Shown here: positions 41,902 to 54,014 of the stretch, one piece after another
Layout: every line of letters begins with the position of its first letter
How positions within the stretch are numbered: position 1 is the stretch's first letter
Assembly (NCBI GenBank): GCA_039933785.1
Contig: JBDTNL010000003.1
Location: 61,571 to 125,570 of the forward strand
From: JBDTNL01 sp039933785
GTDB lineage: Bacteria; Acidobacteriota; Thermoanaerobaculia; Multivoradales; JAGPDF01
Reading direction: 5' to 3'
DNA length: 64,000 bases
The notes under the pieces: model-generated
What the model saw: the letters and a program-made list of their open reading frames with translations, nothing else
Told to the model about the DNA's origin: nothing
Databases searched by the model: none
Translations under genes and position numbers: made by a program

Positions 41902-43589
41902 TTCTTCAGCATTCCTGCCAGGGGCCGCGGGATGTCGGCTCGCGACCACGCCTTTGCGAGCCGCGTCTCCGCGGCCCTGGTTTCGGCGATCTTCTTCTGC
42001 GCCCTGAGGCTCGCGGTCAGACCGGCCAGAGCCCAACCGTTGTTCGGATAGCGCTCGAGCTCGGCCTCGAACGCTGCCTGTGCGTCGGCCGCGCGGCCGC
42101 TCGCGAGCAGGAAGTCGCCGAGATGGGAGCTCGCGGGATAGAACCAGTCCGGGGGTTCGTCATACCGCAGGCCGGCCTCCGTTGCGACCGCGGCGCGCAA
42201 CAGGCGCTCAGCCTCGGCGCCGTTGCCGGCAGCGCGGGCGAGCTCGCCTTGCAAAACATCGCCGGCGATCGACCACAGCCCTGAGGCCGTGTTCAGGCCC
42301 TCCGGCGCATCGGCGGGGATTTGCTTTCCGAGCGCGGTGACCGCGTCGGCCTCCACTCGAGCCTCCGCCGCGCGTCCGAGACGGACCAGCGCGATTCCGC
42401 GCGCGGCATGGGTCACCGCCTCCAGGTAGGGGAATCCCGCGGGCGGTGCGGGCTCCTTCAGGACTTCGTCGAAGCGGCCAACTCGCAGAAGCGTCCACGA
42501 CGGATAGGCGAGCACGCCGTCGAAGCCGGGCATCTGGTGCAACATTTCCACCGGCACCATGCCGGAGACCGCACGGGCTTCCGTCAGAGCCTCCGCGGAG
42601 CGACCCTCCATCAACGCGGTCCACCAGAGGAACTGGTGGTTGTGCGCGTAGTACATGGCGTAGATACCTTGCGGCCCGGCTGCGCCGACGTATTTGTCAT
42701 CGGCCGCGATGGCCTTACGGTTGGCCTCCGCGGCTTCGGCGTAGCGGCCCACTCGGGCGTACAGATGCGACGGCATGTGCACCATGTGACCCTGTCCCGG
42801 CATCAGGCGAGCGATCCGATCGGCCGACGGGAGCCCACGCGCAGGGTCGTTCGAGGCCTCGACGGCGTGAATGTAGTAGTGGTTGGCGCCGGGGTGGTTC
42901 GGATTGCGTTTCAGCACCGTCTCCAGAAGGTGCAGGATTTCGGCTGTGCCCTCTTTGGCGTCCCCGGCCGCGCCCCAGTAGTCCCATGGGTGCAGGTTCA
43001 TCAGCCCTTCCGCCGTCAGCGCTTGGATGTCGAGGTCGTCCGGGAACGCCTTGGCGGCAGCCCGCATGGCGTCGGAGTAGCCCTGATCCAGGGTGTGCTG
43101 GGCCGCCGGATCGGTCGGCGCCGGATCGGCGTAGCGCTTGGCGAGGGCCTCGATCAGCGCCTTTTCCGGCGCCCTGGCGCCCACGGCCATCGTCAGTGCT
43201 TGCTGCGCCGCCTTGTTCGCGGCCACCGTCCGCTCGGGTCTGGCGGGATAGTTGACGTGCGGTCCGAGACTCATACCGACACCCCAGAAGCAGATAGCGC
43301 ATTGCGGATCGAGCTCGGTCGCCCGTTCGAAGGACCGCTGCGCCTCTTCGAGGTTGAAGGCGAAGAGCAACCGCAGGCCTTGGTCGAAGAAGCGCTGAGC
43401 CTGCGGCGAAGACGTCCGGATCGCCCGGTGGTAGGTCCCCAGATTGTCGAAGAGCGGCTCTGGAGTGACCTTGGCGGGAGGCGTGACGTGATCGTGCACC
43501 TGAGCCGAGGCCACGCTTGAAGGCTGGATCACGAGCAGACCGGCGGTCATACACGCGGCGGCGGCGAATTGCCGGAGACATCGCGACAT
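41898..43589 (-). CDS. exported tetratricopeptide-repeat protein
   Basis: A 563-residue protein with signal peptide (CMTAGLLVIQPSSVASAQ). TPR units are visible at both ends (FNLEEAQRSFERATELDP; AQAAFEAELERYPNNGWALAGL). A conserved His-rich centre (HYYIHAVEASN, MVHMPSHLYARVGRY, MYYAHNHQFLWW) hints at a metal or ligand site. I do not know its function. ATG 43589 has GGGAG 9 bases upstream; an in-frame GTG 9 bases earlier is rejected. Confidence 0.83.
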   Translation of the reverse strand: MSRCLRQFAAAACMTAGLLVIQPSSVASAQVHDHVTPPAKVTPEPLFDNLGTYHRAIRTSSPQAQRFFDQGLRLLFAFNLEEAQRSFERATELDPQCAICFWGVGMSLGPHVNYPARPERTVAANKAAQQALTMAVGARAPEKALIEALAKRYADPAPTDPAAQHTLDQGYSDAMRAAAKAFPDDLDIQALTAEGLMNLHPWDYWGAAGDAKEGTAEILHLLETVLKRNPNHPGANHYYIHAVEASNDPARGLPSADRIARLMPGQGHMVHMPSHLYARVGRYAEAAEANRKAIAADDKYVGAAGPQGIYAMYYAHNHQFLWWTALMEGRSAEALTEARAVSGMVPVEMLHQMPGFDGVLAYPSWTLLRVGRFDEVLKEPAPPAGFPYLEAVTHAARGIALVRLGRAAEARVEADAVTALGKQIPADAPEGLNTASGLWSIAGDVLQGELARAAGNGAEAERLLRAAVATEAGLRYDEPPDWFYPASSHLGDFLLASGRAADAQAAFEAELERYPNNGWALAGLTASLRAQKKIAETRAAETRLAKAWSRADIPRPLAGMLKN

Positions 43590-43668
43590 GGCGGGCACTC
43601 CCTCGCTTAAGTAGTTCAGAGCATCGTACGCCTTGGCACCGGCTTCGGATTGCCCGGCTGCGCGCTCC

Positions 43669-43698
43669 TTGACCGGCTGGAGCCCAAATCCTTACAAT
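43669..43698 (+). promoter_or_regulatory. promoter of the conserved unknown gene
   Basis: TTGACC (43669-43674), 18-base spacer, TACAAT (43693-43698): one of the best sigma-70 promoters of the window. Transcript start about 43705, 30 bases before the ATG. Confidence 0.6.
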
Positions 43699-43734
43699 CG
43701 CAAGAGGTTTCCCCGTGCAAGCCCTATCCTTCTC

Positions 43735-44448
43735 ATGATTACCGGCTACAACACCGACGTACGCCACGGCGGCGTCGTGTTCCACGTCCAGACCGAGGAC
43801 AAAGGCCTGGCCAACCCTTTGATCGAGAGCCTGGTGTACGTGAGCGGCCAGGTTCTCGCGGCCAAACGGGCCGGGTATTCCGAGTTGATGGCGGCGGGCA
43901 AGGGCGAGCCTGAGATCCAGACCCTGATGGATCACCAGCACCGGGTGATGATCGCCGCGATCAAAGGCGGCAAATTCGACGACAAGCTCGGCATCGTCGG
44001 CGTTCCTGAACCAGCCCCGAAGTCGAAGGGCGGAGATCGGCGGCTCTCGAGCGCCGATCAGGACATCACAATCCTGCGCAGCGCGTCGATCAGCGAGAGC
44101 GAGCGCACCCTCGACCAGGTGATCCTCGAATACCTCACCAGCGAGGCCGAGCAGGAACACCTCAGTCTGGCGATGGAAGAGGAAGTGGGCCTGGGCTTCG
44201 GTTACCGCGCCGGGATCACCGTGCGCACTACGTCCTCGAAGAGCGGACAGCCGGTGTCCGGCGCGCAGGTGACGGTCAAGATGATCTCGACCGTAAGCCA
44301 CCCCCGCACCCTGGCCTCGGGCGAAACCAACACCGAGGGCCGCGTGGCGCTCGACATCGAGATCCCGCGCATCGACCAGGGTGTCGCGGCGCTGATCATC
44401 ACCGCCGCCAGCACCATCGGCAGCGCCGAGCTCAAGCACTTGCTCTAG
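43735..44448 (+). CDS. conserved protein of unknown function with C-terminal beta-sandwich
   Basis: A 237-residue cytoplasmic protein starting MITGYNTDVRHGGVVFHVQTEDKG. A helical middle (LESLVYVSGQVLAAKRAGYSEL is too long to quote whole; it spans about residues 30-60) and a C-terminal domain like the carboxypeptidase-regulatory beta-sandwich (SGQPVSGAQVTVKMIS, ETNTEGRVALDI). Closely similar proteins occur in Acidobacteriota and relatives, as far as I recall. No catalytic motif. The gene precedes tRNA-Lys by 34 bases. Confidence 0.7.
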   Translation: MITGYNTDVRHGGVVFHVQTEDKGLANPLIESLVYVSGQVLAAKRAGYSELMAAGKGEPEIQTLMDHQHRVMIAAIKGGKFDDKLGIVGVPEPAPKSKGGDRRLSSADQDITILRSASISESERTLDQVILEYLTSEAEQEHLSLAMEEEVGLGFGYRAGITVRTTSSKSGQPVSGAQVTVKMISTVSHPRTLASGETNTEGRVALDIEIPRIDQGVAALIITAASTIGSAELKHLL

Positions 44449-44469
44449 ACGGCGGAGTCTGGATACACT
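44440..44469 (+). promoter_or_regulatory. possible promoter of tRNA-Lys
   Basis: TTGCTC (44440-44445), 18-base spacer, TACACT (44464-44469); the tRNA begins 14 bases later. The -35 is weak (3 of 6). Confidence 0.4.
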
Positions 44470-44482
44470 ACGCCGCTCGGAT

Positions 44483-44558
44483 GGGCCGCTAGCTCAATTG
44501 GTAGAGCAGCAGACTCTTAATCTGCGGGTTGTAGGTTCGAGTCCTACGCGGCTCACCA
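44483..44558 (+). tRNA. tRNA-Lys (anticodon CTT)
   Basis: A 76-base tRNA with encoded CCA. The anticodon stem GCAGA/TCTGC frames the loop CTCTTAA with anticodon CTT. D-loop AGCTCAATTGGTAGAGC and T-loop GGTTCGAGTCC are standard. The acceptor stem pairs GGGCCGC with GCGGCTC (one G-U). Confidence 0.97.
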
Positions 44559-44634
44559 AATTCTCCCACCGACTCCGAAGCGTAATCCCCGAGCGCAGGA
44601 GTCGATGGCCAAGACCACCTTGGCGAACCACTCT

Positions 44635-44723
44635 GCGAAAGTGGCGGAATTGGTATACGCGCTAGACTTAGGATCTAGTCCCGAGCGATCGGGTTGGGGG
44701 TTCGAGTCCCCCCTTTCGCACCA
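44635..44723 (+). tRNA. tRNA-Leu (anticodon TAG)
   Basis: An 89-base class II tRNA with encoded CCA. Anticodon stem CTAGA/TCTAG frames the loop CTTAGGA, anticodon TAG. A variable arm CCCGA-GCGA-TCGGG and T-loop GGTTCGAGTCC are visible; acceptor GCGAAAG pairs with CTTTCGC. It lies 76 bases behind tRNA-Lys and 62 bases before tig, probably one transcript. Confidence 0.97.
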
Positions 44724-44784
44724 GTCCACCCGTCAGCATTGCCGTCCGCTCCGTACAACCTACTGAGACAGGGACTTCCAATCA

Positions 44785-46029
44785 ATGAGTGTCGTCGTCG
44801 CCATAGAAGAAGTCGGCCCGTGCAAGAAGCGGCTGAAGATCGAAGTGCCCGCCCCCGCGGTCGAGGCGGAGACCGAGCGCGTCACGGCCGAATACAGCCG
44901 CAAGGCGCGCATCCCAGGCTTCCGCAAGGGCAAGGTGCCGCTGCCGCTGATCAAGAAGCGCTTCGCCCAGGACATCGAGCACGAGGTTGTCGACCGGTTG
45001 CTGCCGCGATACTGGAAGCAGGCCGAGGCCGAGAGCCAAATCGATCCGCTGCTGCCGCCTCAGGTCGAGGACGTGCACGCGCATGCCGGCGAGTCGTTGA
45101 AGTTCACCGCCACGGTCGAAGTGCGGCCGACGATCGAGCTGCGCAACATCAAGGACTTCGAGCTGCCGGAGATGGCGCTCGAGCCGACCGCCGACGAGGT
45201 GCTACACGCGCTCGACGACGTGCGCCGGGGCGCCGCGGATTGGGTCGAGATCGAACGCCCGATCGCGCAGGGCGACGGTGTCACCGCGATGTTGACCGAG
45301 ACCAGTGTCGAGGGCGGCCAGCCTGGACCGGTCGCCTTCGAAGTCGGCGACGCGAGCGTGTGGGACGAATTGTCCCTGGCGGCCACCGGGCTCAGGAAGG
45401 CCCAGTTCGGGGACTTCTCGCGCACCGAGGGTGAGGGTGCGGAAGCCAAGACGCGGCGCTTTCACATGGAAATCGTGGACGCGCGCGAGCGCAAGCTGCC
45501 CGAGCTCGACGACGAGTTCGCCAAGAAGGTCGGGAATTTTGCGGACGTGGGCGCGTTGAAAGAGGAAGTGAGGGCCCGCATTGCCGCCGCCAAGCGTCAG
45601 GATCGCCGGCGGCGTCGTGAATCGGCGGTGCTCGATCAACTGCGCGACCGTCATCCGCTGTCGCTGCCCGAGGGGGTCGTGGAGCACGAACAGGAACACC
45701 TGCTGCGCGAGTACGCGGAGAATCTGTCCGAGCGCGGCGTCGATCCCGAAAAGGCCGAAGTCGATTGGCCGGCCCTGGGTGAGCAGGTGAAACCGCAGGC
45801 CGAGAAGCGTGTGCACGCCCGCTTGCTGCTGGACGCGATCGCCGAGTCCGAGAACGTGGTGGTGAGCGAAGACGAGTTCGAGCGCACCATCGCCGGGATC
45901 GCTCGCGCCGAGGGCAAGAACCCCGGCGCTGTGCGCGCGGCCCTCGACGAGGCTGGACGGCTGCAGAACTTGCGGGCTCAGCTGCGGCGAGAGAAGACGC
46001 TCAACCGGTTGACCGGCGAGTCGGCCTGA
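44785..46029 (+). CDS. tig: trigger factor
   Basis: A 414-residue ribosome-bound chaperone. The ribosome-docking signature GFRKGKVP is at residues 45-52. The middle PPIase region is poorly conserved (ADWVEIERPIAQGDGV onward), so isomerase activity is doubtful. The C-terminal arms are helical and charged. No good Shine-Dalgarno is seen before ATG 44785. The order tig-clpP-clpX-lon is conserved in many bacteria. Confidence 0.95.
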   Translation: MSVVVAIEEVGPCKKRLKIEVPAPAVEAETERVTAEYSRKARIPGFRKGKVPLPLIKKRFAQDIEHEVVDRLLPRYWKQAEAESQIDPLLPPQVEDVHAHAGESLKFTATVEVRPTIELRNIKDFELPEMALEPTADEVLHALDDVRRGAADWVEIERPIAQGDGVTAMLTETSVEGGQPGPVAFEVGDASVWDELSLAATGLRKAQFGDFSRTEGEGAEAKTRRFHMEIVDARERKLPELDDEFAKKVGNFADVGALKEEVRARIAAAKRQDRRRRRESAVLDQLRDRHPLSLPEGVVEHEQEHLLREYAENLSERGVDPEKAEVDWPALGEQVKPQAEKRVHARLLLDAIAESENVVVSEDEFERTIAGIARAEGKNPGAVRAALDEAGRLQNLRAQLRREKTLNRLTGESA

Positions 46030-46105
46030 CGCAGTTCCGGAAGCAATGCCCGGAAGCAGCCGTGACCTTGGAAGTGCGACTGGAAGTCCGAGAGGAGACT
46101 GATCG

Positions 46106-46690
46106 ATGTTGATCCCGATGGTGGTCGAACAGAGCAACCGCGGCGAGCGTGCCTACGACATCTACTCGCGCCTGCTCAAGGACAACATCATCTTCCTCGG
46201 TCGCACGATCGACGACGACGTCGCCAGCCTGGTCATTGCCCAGATGCTGTTTCTCGAAGCCGAGAACCCCGAGAAAGACATTGCTCTATACGTGAATTCA
46301 CCGGGCGGCTCCGTTTCGGCGGGCCTCGCGATCTACGACACCATGCAATACATCAAACCGGACGTCCAGACGCTCTGCGTGGGGCAGGCGGCCTCGATGG
46401 CCGCAGTTCTGCTCGCCGCCGGTGCCAAGGGCAAGCGCGCCATGCTGCCGAACAGCCGGGTGCTGATCCACCAGCCCTGGATGCAGGGTCTCGGCGGGCA
46501 GCAAACCGACATCGAAATCCACGCCAAGGACATGATGCTGACCCGCGGCCGACTGGACGAGATCCTGGCTTTCCACACTGGGCGCACCAAGGAAGAGATC
46601 CATCTCGACACCGAGCGCGACCGGATTCTCGGCGCTGCCGAGGCGGTGACCTATGGCTTGGTCGACAAAGTCATGATGCGAAAGGTCTGA
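46106..46690 (+). CDS. clpP: ATP-dependent Clp protease proteolytic subunit
   Basis: A 194-residue ClpP with Ser97 (GQAASMAA), His122 (LIHQPW) and the Asp of ERDRILGAAEA. It forms the tetradecameric barrel fed by ClpX. GAGGAG precedes the ATG. The N-terminal MLIPMVVEQSNRGERAYDIYSRLL is standard. Confidence 0.98.
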   Translation: MLIPMVVEQSNRGERAYDIYSRLLKDNIIFLGRTIDDDVASLVIAQMLFLEAENPEKDIALYVNSPGGSVSAGLAIYDTMQYIKPDVQTLCVGQAASMAAVLLAAGAKGKRAMLPNSRVLIHQPWMQGLGGQQTDIEIHAKDMMLTRGRLDEILAFHTGRTKEEIHLDTERDRILGAAEAVTYGLVDKVMMRKV

Positions 46691-46780
46691 ATGCGCGCAT
46701 CTGTTATCATTGCGGTGTGGCGAGTCCCTGCCGCCCCCACCCCTTGCCGTCGGTCCTGACGGTGACCTGACGGAGGAGAG

Positions 46781-48019
<1,239 letters not shown>

Positions 48020-48076
48020 GCGAACGAATCAGAAATCGACCGAACGGAAAAAGAGAAACGCTTGAGCGAGACCCCG

Positions 48077-50581
48077 ATGTCCTCCTTCATCAAAGTGCGT
48101 CGCGAGACGCTGCCGGTCGTGCCGTTACGCGACATGGTGGTGTTCCCGCACATGATGGCGCCTTTCGTCGTCGGCCGAGACAGCTCGGTACGCGCGCTCG
48201 AGCAGTCCCTCTCGCTCCCCGGCAAGCGCATCTTCCTGGTCACGCAGCAAGACCCTAAGGTCGATGAGCCGTTGTACACGGATCTCTACGAGCTCGGTGT
48301 CGTCGCCACGATCATCCAGAGCCTGAAGCTGCCGAACGGCAACGTCCGGGTCATGGTCGAGGGCGTGCAGCGCGCCAAACTGGTCGAGATTCGCGATCGC
48401 GATGGCGCGCTCTCGGCCGACGTCGACGCGTACGGGATCGAGTATCCGCTCAACGAAAAGCTCGAGTCGTACATGCAGAAGGTGCTGGGCATCTTCGAGC
48501 AGTACGCCAAGATGTCGAACCACCTGGCCTTCGAAGGCCTGATTTCCAGCCTGAAGCTCGACGACGCGGACCGCTTCGCCGACACGCTCGCCGCGCACTT
48601 GATGGTGAGCACGACCGAGAAGCAGGGCCTGCTCGATCTGTTGAATCCGTACGAGCGCCTGCAGCGGCTGCACGACCTGCTCGACGTCGAGGTCGAAAAG
48701 ATCTCGATCGACAAGCGCATCAACGTGCAGGTGAAGCGGCAGATGGAGAAGGCTCAGAAGGAGTACTACCTTAACGAGAAGATCAAGGCCATCCATCAAG
48801 AGCTCGGCCGCAAGGACGATCGCTCGGACGAGCTCCAGGAGCTCAAGGACAAGATCGAGAAGGCTGGCCTGCCGAAGGAAGTGCGTGAGAAGGCGGACCA
48901 GGAGCTCAAGCGCCTGGAAGCCATGCCGCCAGTGTCCGCCGAGGCCACGGTCTCTCGGAACTACATCGATTGGTTGGTCGCGGTTCCGTGGACGGTCGAG
49001 AGCAAGGAGCTCAAGGACCTGAAGCGGGCCGAGGAGATCCTGCACGAGGACCACTACGGTCTCGACAAGATCAAGGACCGCATCCTCGAGTTCCTCGCCG
49101 TGCGTCAGCTGGTCGGCCAGACCAAGAGTTCGATCATCTGCTTCGCCGGCCCTCCGGGGGTCGGCAAGTCCTCGCTCGCCAAGTCGATCGCCCGCGCGAC
49201 CGGCCGCAAGTTCGTCCGCCTGTCGCTCGGCGGCGTGCGCGACGAAGCCGAGATTCGCGGCCACCGCCGCACGTACATCGGCGCCTTCCCCGGCCAGATC
49301 ATCCAGATGATGAAGAAGGCCGGCACCATCAACCCGATCTTCCTGCTCGACGAGATCGAGAAGATGTCGATGGATTTCCGCGGCGACCCGTCGGCGGCGC
49401 TGCTCGAAGTCCTCGATCCCGAGCAGAACAGCACGTTCCTCGATCACTACCTCGATGTCGACTACGACCTTTCGAAGGTCATGTTCATCGCCACGGCGAA
49501 CGTCATCCACAGCATCCCGCCGGCTTTGCGCGATCGCATGGAAGTGATCCAGCTCTCGGGCTACACGCTGAACGAGAAGCTCGCGATCGCCAAACAGTTC
49601 CTGATCCCCAAGCAGCTCGAGGCGCACGGCCTGCGAAGCGCCGTGCCGCTGCCGCCGGCAGAAACCGTCGAGGCCGGGGCGCCAGAGAAGGAAAAGAGCG
49701 CGACAGCAATGCCGGAGACTGCGGCCACGGTCGAGTGGGACGACGAAGCGGTTCGCCTGCTGATCGAGAGCTACACCCGGGAAGCCGGCGTACGCAATCT
49801 CGAGCGCGAGATCGCCTCGGTGTGCCGCAAGCTGGCACGCCGTATCGTGCAGGAAGGCGATGCGGCGCCCAAGGCTTTCTCGGTGACGCCGGAGATGGTC
49901 GGCGAGTCGCTCGGCAAGCCCCGCTTCCGCCCGCGCAAGAAGAGCGAGATCGCGGAAATCGGCGTCTCGACCGGCTTGGCGTGGACCGAAGTGGGCGGCG
50001 AGCTGCTCGAGACCGAAGTCGGCCTGATGAAGGGCAAGGGCAAGCTCACCCTTACTGGCAAGCTCGGCGAGGTGATGCAGGAGTCGGCGCGGGCCGCGGT
50101 TTCGTACCTGCGCAGCCGGGCTGATCTGCTCGGTATCGACCCCGATTTCAACGAGCACATCGACGTGCACATCCACGTGCCCGAGGGCGCGATCCCGAAG
50201 GACGGTCCTTCAGCGGGTATCACCATGGCGACGGCTCTGGTCTCGGCGCTCACCAAGGTTCCGGTGCGCAAGGACCTGGCGATGACCGGTGAAATTACCC
50301 TGCGCGGTAAGGTCCTGCCCGTGGGCGGAATCAAGGACAAGGTGCTGGCTGCCTTCCGCGCCGGCATTACCGAGTTGATTCTCCCGGCCGAGAACGAAAA
50401 AGATCTCGAAGACATCCCGGCCGAGGTGCGCGACCTGCTCGATGTGCACTTCGTCGAATCGATGGATGATGTGCTCCGCTTGGCGCTCGATGGGTCCCTG
50501 CCGTCGCTGCGTAAAGCGGTTCCCGAACTCGGTGGCGCTGCCACCGAGCCGCCGGTGGGTCCAGGTTCGCTGGCCCACTGA
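48077..50581 (+). CDS. lon: ATP-dependent protease La (Lon)
   Basis: An 834-residue LonA: N-terminal substrate domain (LPVVPLRDMVVFPHM), Walker A GPPGVGKSS, Walker B IFLLDEIEKM, and Ser-Lys dyad in PKDGPSAGITMATALVSALT and the following GEITLRGKVLPVGGIKDKVL. The linker between AAA+ and protease domains has a Pro/Glu-rich insertion (about ETVEAGAPEKEKSATAMPE). ATG 48077 or TTG 48062 may be the start; neither has a clear ribosome binding site. Confidence 0.96.
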   Translation: MSSFIKVRRETLPVVPLRDMVVFPHMMAPFVVGRDSSVRALEQSLSLPGKRIFLVTQQDPKVDEPLYTDLYELGVVATIIQSLKLPNGNVRVMVEGVQRAKLVEIRDRDGALSADVDAYGIEYPLNEKLESYMQKVLGIFEQYAKMSNHLAFEGLISSLKLDDADRFADTLAAHLMVSTTEKQGLLDLLNPYERLQRLHDLLDVEVEKISIDKRINVQVKRQMEKAQKEYYLNEKIKAIHQELGRKDDRSDELQELKDKIEKAGLPKEVREKADQELKRLEAMPPVSAEATVSRNYIDWLVAVPWTVESKELKDLKRAEEILHEDHYGLDKIKDRILEFLAVRQLVGQTKSSIICFAGPPGVGKSSLAKSIARATGRKFVRLSLGGVRDEAEIRGHRRTYIGAFPGQIIQMMKKAGTINPIFLLDEIEKMSMDFRGDPSAALLEVLDPEQNSTFLDHYLDVDYDLSKVMFIATANVIHSIPPALRDRMEVIQLSGYTLNEKLAIAKQFLIPKQLEAHGLRSAVPLPPAETVEAGAPEKEKSATAMPETAATVEWDDEAVRLLIESYTREAGVRNLEREIASVCRKLARRIVQEGDAAPKAFSVTPEMVGESLGKPRFRPRKKSEIAEIGVSTGLAWTEVGGELLETEVGLMKGKGKLTLTGKLGEVMQESARAAVSYLRSRADLLGIDPDFNEHIDVHIHVPEGAIPKDGPSAGITMATALVSALTKVPVRKDLAMTGEITLRGKVLPVGGIKDKVLAAFRAGITELILPAENEKDLEDIPAEVRDLLDVHFVESMDDVLRLALDGSLPSLRKAVPELGGAATEPPVGPGSLAH

Positions 50582-50614
50582 CCCCGGTTCCGGCGGAGAC
50601 GCCGCCGGCGGGGT
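50581..50614 (+). other. GC-rich hairpin after lon, no U-tract
   Basis: CCGGCGG (50590-50596) pairs with CCGCCGG (50602-50608), extended by ACCCC/GGGGT. Without a T-run it is not an intrinsic terminator; it may stabilise the lon mRNA end or help Rho pausing. Confidence 0.4.
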
Positions 50615-50711
50615 TCCAGAAACAGTTGCAAACGGTCGCGCGTTCCGGCGCGGCGCGGGCTCCCGAAGATGGGTGTACCTGCTCCGCAGTCGTTGAACGG
50701 GGTGCTTTGAG

Positions 50712-51296
50712 ATGAAGATCGAGTCGGCGGAGTTCGTCCGCTCGGCCGTCGGAGCGCGGGATTTTCCGAACGACGGCCTGCCGCAGGTGGCCTTCGTGGG
50801 CCGTTCCAACGTCGGCAAGTCGAGCCTGCTGAACAAGCTGCTGGGGCAGCGGCTGGCACGCACGAGCTCGACGCCGGGTCGCACGCGGGCGGTGAATCTT
50901 TTCTTGATCAACCGCCGCGCGTACTTCGCCGATCTGCCGGGCTACGGCTACGCCAAGGCGGGCCGCGGCGATCGCGAGGCCTGGGCGGCGCTGATCGACG
51001 AGTATCTGCGGCACTCGGTGCCGCGGGTGATCCTGCTGGTGGACGCCAAAGTGGGCGCCACCGAGCTCGACCAGCAGGCCTTCGAGTACTTGCAGACGCT
51101 GGGGGCCACCATGGGTGTGGTGGCGACGAAGATCGACAAGTTGTCGCGCGGGAAATGGAAATCGACGATGGAAAGCATTCGTCGACAGCTCGCCGCGGCG
51201 GAGGACATTGCAGTGCTACCGATTTCAGCGGAAACCGGCGATGGCATTCGCGAGCTCTGGCAGGAGCTCGACCGCCACCTGCTGGGTGCCGCCTAG
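50712..51296 (+). CDS. engB: ribosome biogenesis GTPase EngB/YsxC
   Basis: A 194-residue EngB with G1 GRSNVGKSSL, G2 STPGRTR, G3 DLPGYGYAK and G4 TKIDKLSRG. It acts in late 50S assembly. It lies between lon and rho and ends 22 bases before the rho ATG. Confidence 0.97.
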   Translation: MKIESAEFVRSAVGARDFPNDGLPQVAFVGRSNVGKSSLLNKLLGQRLARTSSTPGRTRAVNLFLINRRAYFADLPGYGYAKAGRGDREAWAALIDEYLRHSVPRVILLVDAKVGATELDQQAFEYLQTLGATMGVVATKIDKLSRGKWKSTMESIRRQLAAAEDIAVLPISAETGDGIRELWQELDRHLLGAA

Positions 51297-51318
51297 GGAA
51301 GGCGTGAGCGAGGACATC

Positions 51319-52965
<1,647 letters not shown>

Positions 52966-52969
52966 GAGG

Positions 52970-53049
52970 CCGGAAAAAAGGGGACAGGCGCCTTTCTGCG
53001 TTACGGTGAGGACGGACGTAACGGGGGGAGCCAGTCCCCCTTTTTCCGT
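52970..53049 (+). repeat. REP-like palindromic element, also likely rho terminator
   Basis: Outer arms 52970-52992 and 53027-53049 are complementary at about 20 of 23 positions; inner arms CGTTACG (52999-53005) and CGTAACG (53017-53023) are perfect. Both ends carry runs of A/T and the core GGGGAC(A/T)GGC. The element begins 5 bases behind the rho stop and ends in CCCCCTTTTTCC, so it also forms a terminator. The AAAAAGGGGACAGG-type core resembles dispersed repeats linked to tyrosine-type (RAYT) transposases; that link is from memory. Confidence 0.75.
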
Positions 53050-53207
53050 GAGGCAATCGCCACCTACGCACGGCGCGGTAGTCGGGAGAGTCGGCCCTCG
53101 GGCCGTAGGCTAGACCCCCCGCTTTTGCTTTGCCGGAGGCGCGAGGGGCGACCCTCCCGACGTGAGCGCCGGCCACTGACTCCGCCTGATAGGGTTCCGA
53201 AAAAAGC
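53050..53207. other. GC-rich spacer before mqnA
   Basis: About 160 bases with no gene. CCCTCGGGCCG and CTCCCGAC segments give weak hairpins. TAGGGT (53190-53195) lies 12 bases before the mqnA ATG and is a possible -10. Confidence 0.4.
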
Positions 53208-54014
53208 ATGACAACGCGTCGCCTCCGAGTCGGCATCGTCAACTATCTGAATAGTAAGCCCCTGGCCTGGGGTTTCATTAAGGGGTTGCACGCCGAGCGC
53301 TACGAGACCCTGTTCCTGCCTCCGGCGCAGGTCGCCGATCGCCTGCGCGACGGCGACCTCGAAGTCGGCCTCATCCCGTCGATCGAAGTCCAACGCATCC
53401 CGAGCCTGCGAGTGATCCCCGGCCCCTGTGTCGCTGCGACCGAGGAGGTGCGCAGCGTGTTGCTCGTCTCGCGCGTACCGCTCACGCAGGTGAAGCGCCT
53501 GGCGCTCGACGAGAACAGCCGCACCTCGGCGGCGCTCGTTCGCATCGTGCTCGACGAGGCGTACGGGCTCCATCCTGAATGCGTGACGCGCCGTGCCGAC
53601 CTCGAGGCCATGCTGACCGACTGCGAGGCCGCGTTGCTCATCGGCGATCCGGCGCTGCACGTCGACCGCAGCCGCTACCTGGTCTTCGACCTCGCCGCGG
53701 AATGGCGGCGGCTCACCGGATTGCCCTTCGTGTTCGCGGTCTGGGCCGCGCGGCCCGGGGTTGCGGATGGCGTCGAAGCCCACTTCGACGAGAGCCTGCG
53801 CTTCGGCTTGGCGCACCTCGACGAACTGGTGCGCGAGACCTCCGCAGAGCTCGAGCTCGATCCCGTGCTCGTTCGGGACTACCTCACCGAGAATCTGTCG
53901 TTCGATCTCGGCCCAGCCCAGCGCGAGGGTCTCAGGGAGTATTGGCTTCGCGCGCATCGCCTGGGCCTGATCTCCGAGCCACGCCCGCTGGAGCTGGCGG
54001 GAGTCGAGGCGTGA
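53208..54014 (+). CDS. mqnA: chorismate dehydratase, futalosine pathway
   Basis: A 268-residue MqnA that makes 3-enolpyruvyl-benzoate from chorismate for menaquinone by the futalosine route. RVGIVNYLNSKPLAWGF at the start, VGLIPSIEV, RTSAALVRIVL and PFVFAVWAAR are the family blocks of this periplasmic-binding-protein-like fold. It shows that the organism makes menaquinone and probably respires with it. The stop overlaps the next GTG start. Confidence 0.93.
   Translation: MTTRRLRVGIVNYLNSKPLAWGFIKGLHAERYETLFLPPAQVADRLRDGDLEVGLIPSIEVQRIPSLRVIPGPCVAATEEVRSVLLVSRVPLTQVKRLALDENSRTSAALVRIVLDEAYGLHPECVTRRADLEAMLTDCEAALLIGDPALHVDRSRYLVFDLAAEWRRLTGLPFVFAVWAARPGVADGVEAHFDESLRFGLAHLDELVRETSAELELDPVLVRDYLTENLSFDLGPAQREGLREYWLRAHRLGLISEPRPLELAGVEA

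Noticed and set aside
46691..46700. ATGCGCGCAT palindrome between clpP and clpX as an operator
   Set aside because: Too short and CG-rich to be notable in this composition, and no second copy is near.
48125..50176. 683-codon minus-strand frame opposite lon
   Set aside because: Shadow; lon has Walker and Ser-Lys motifs in the plus strand.
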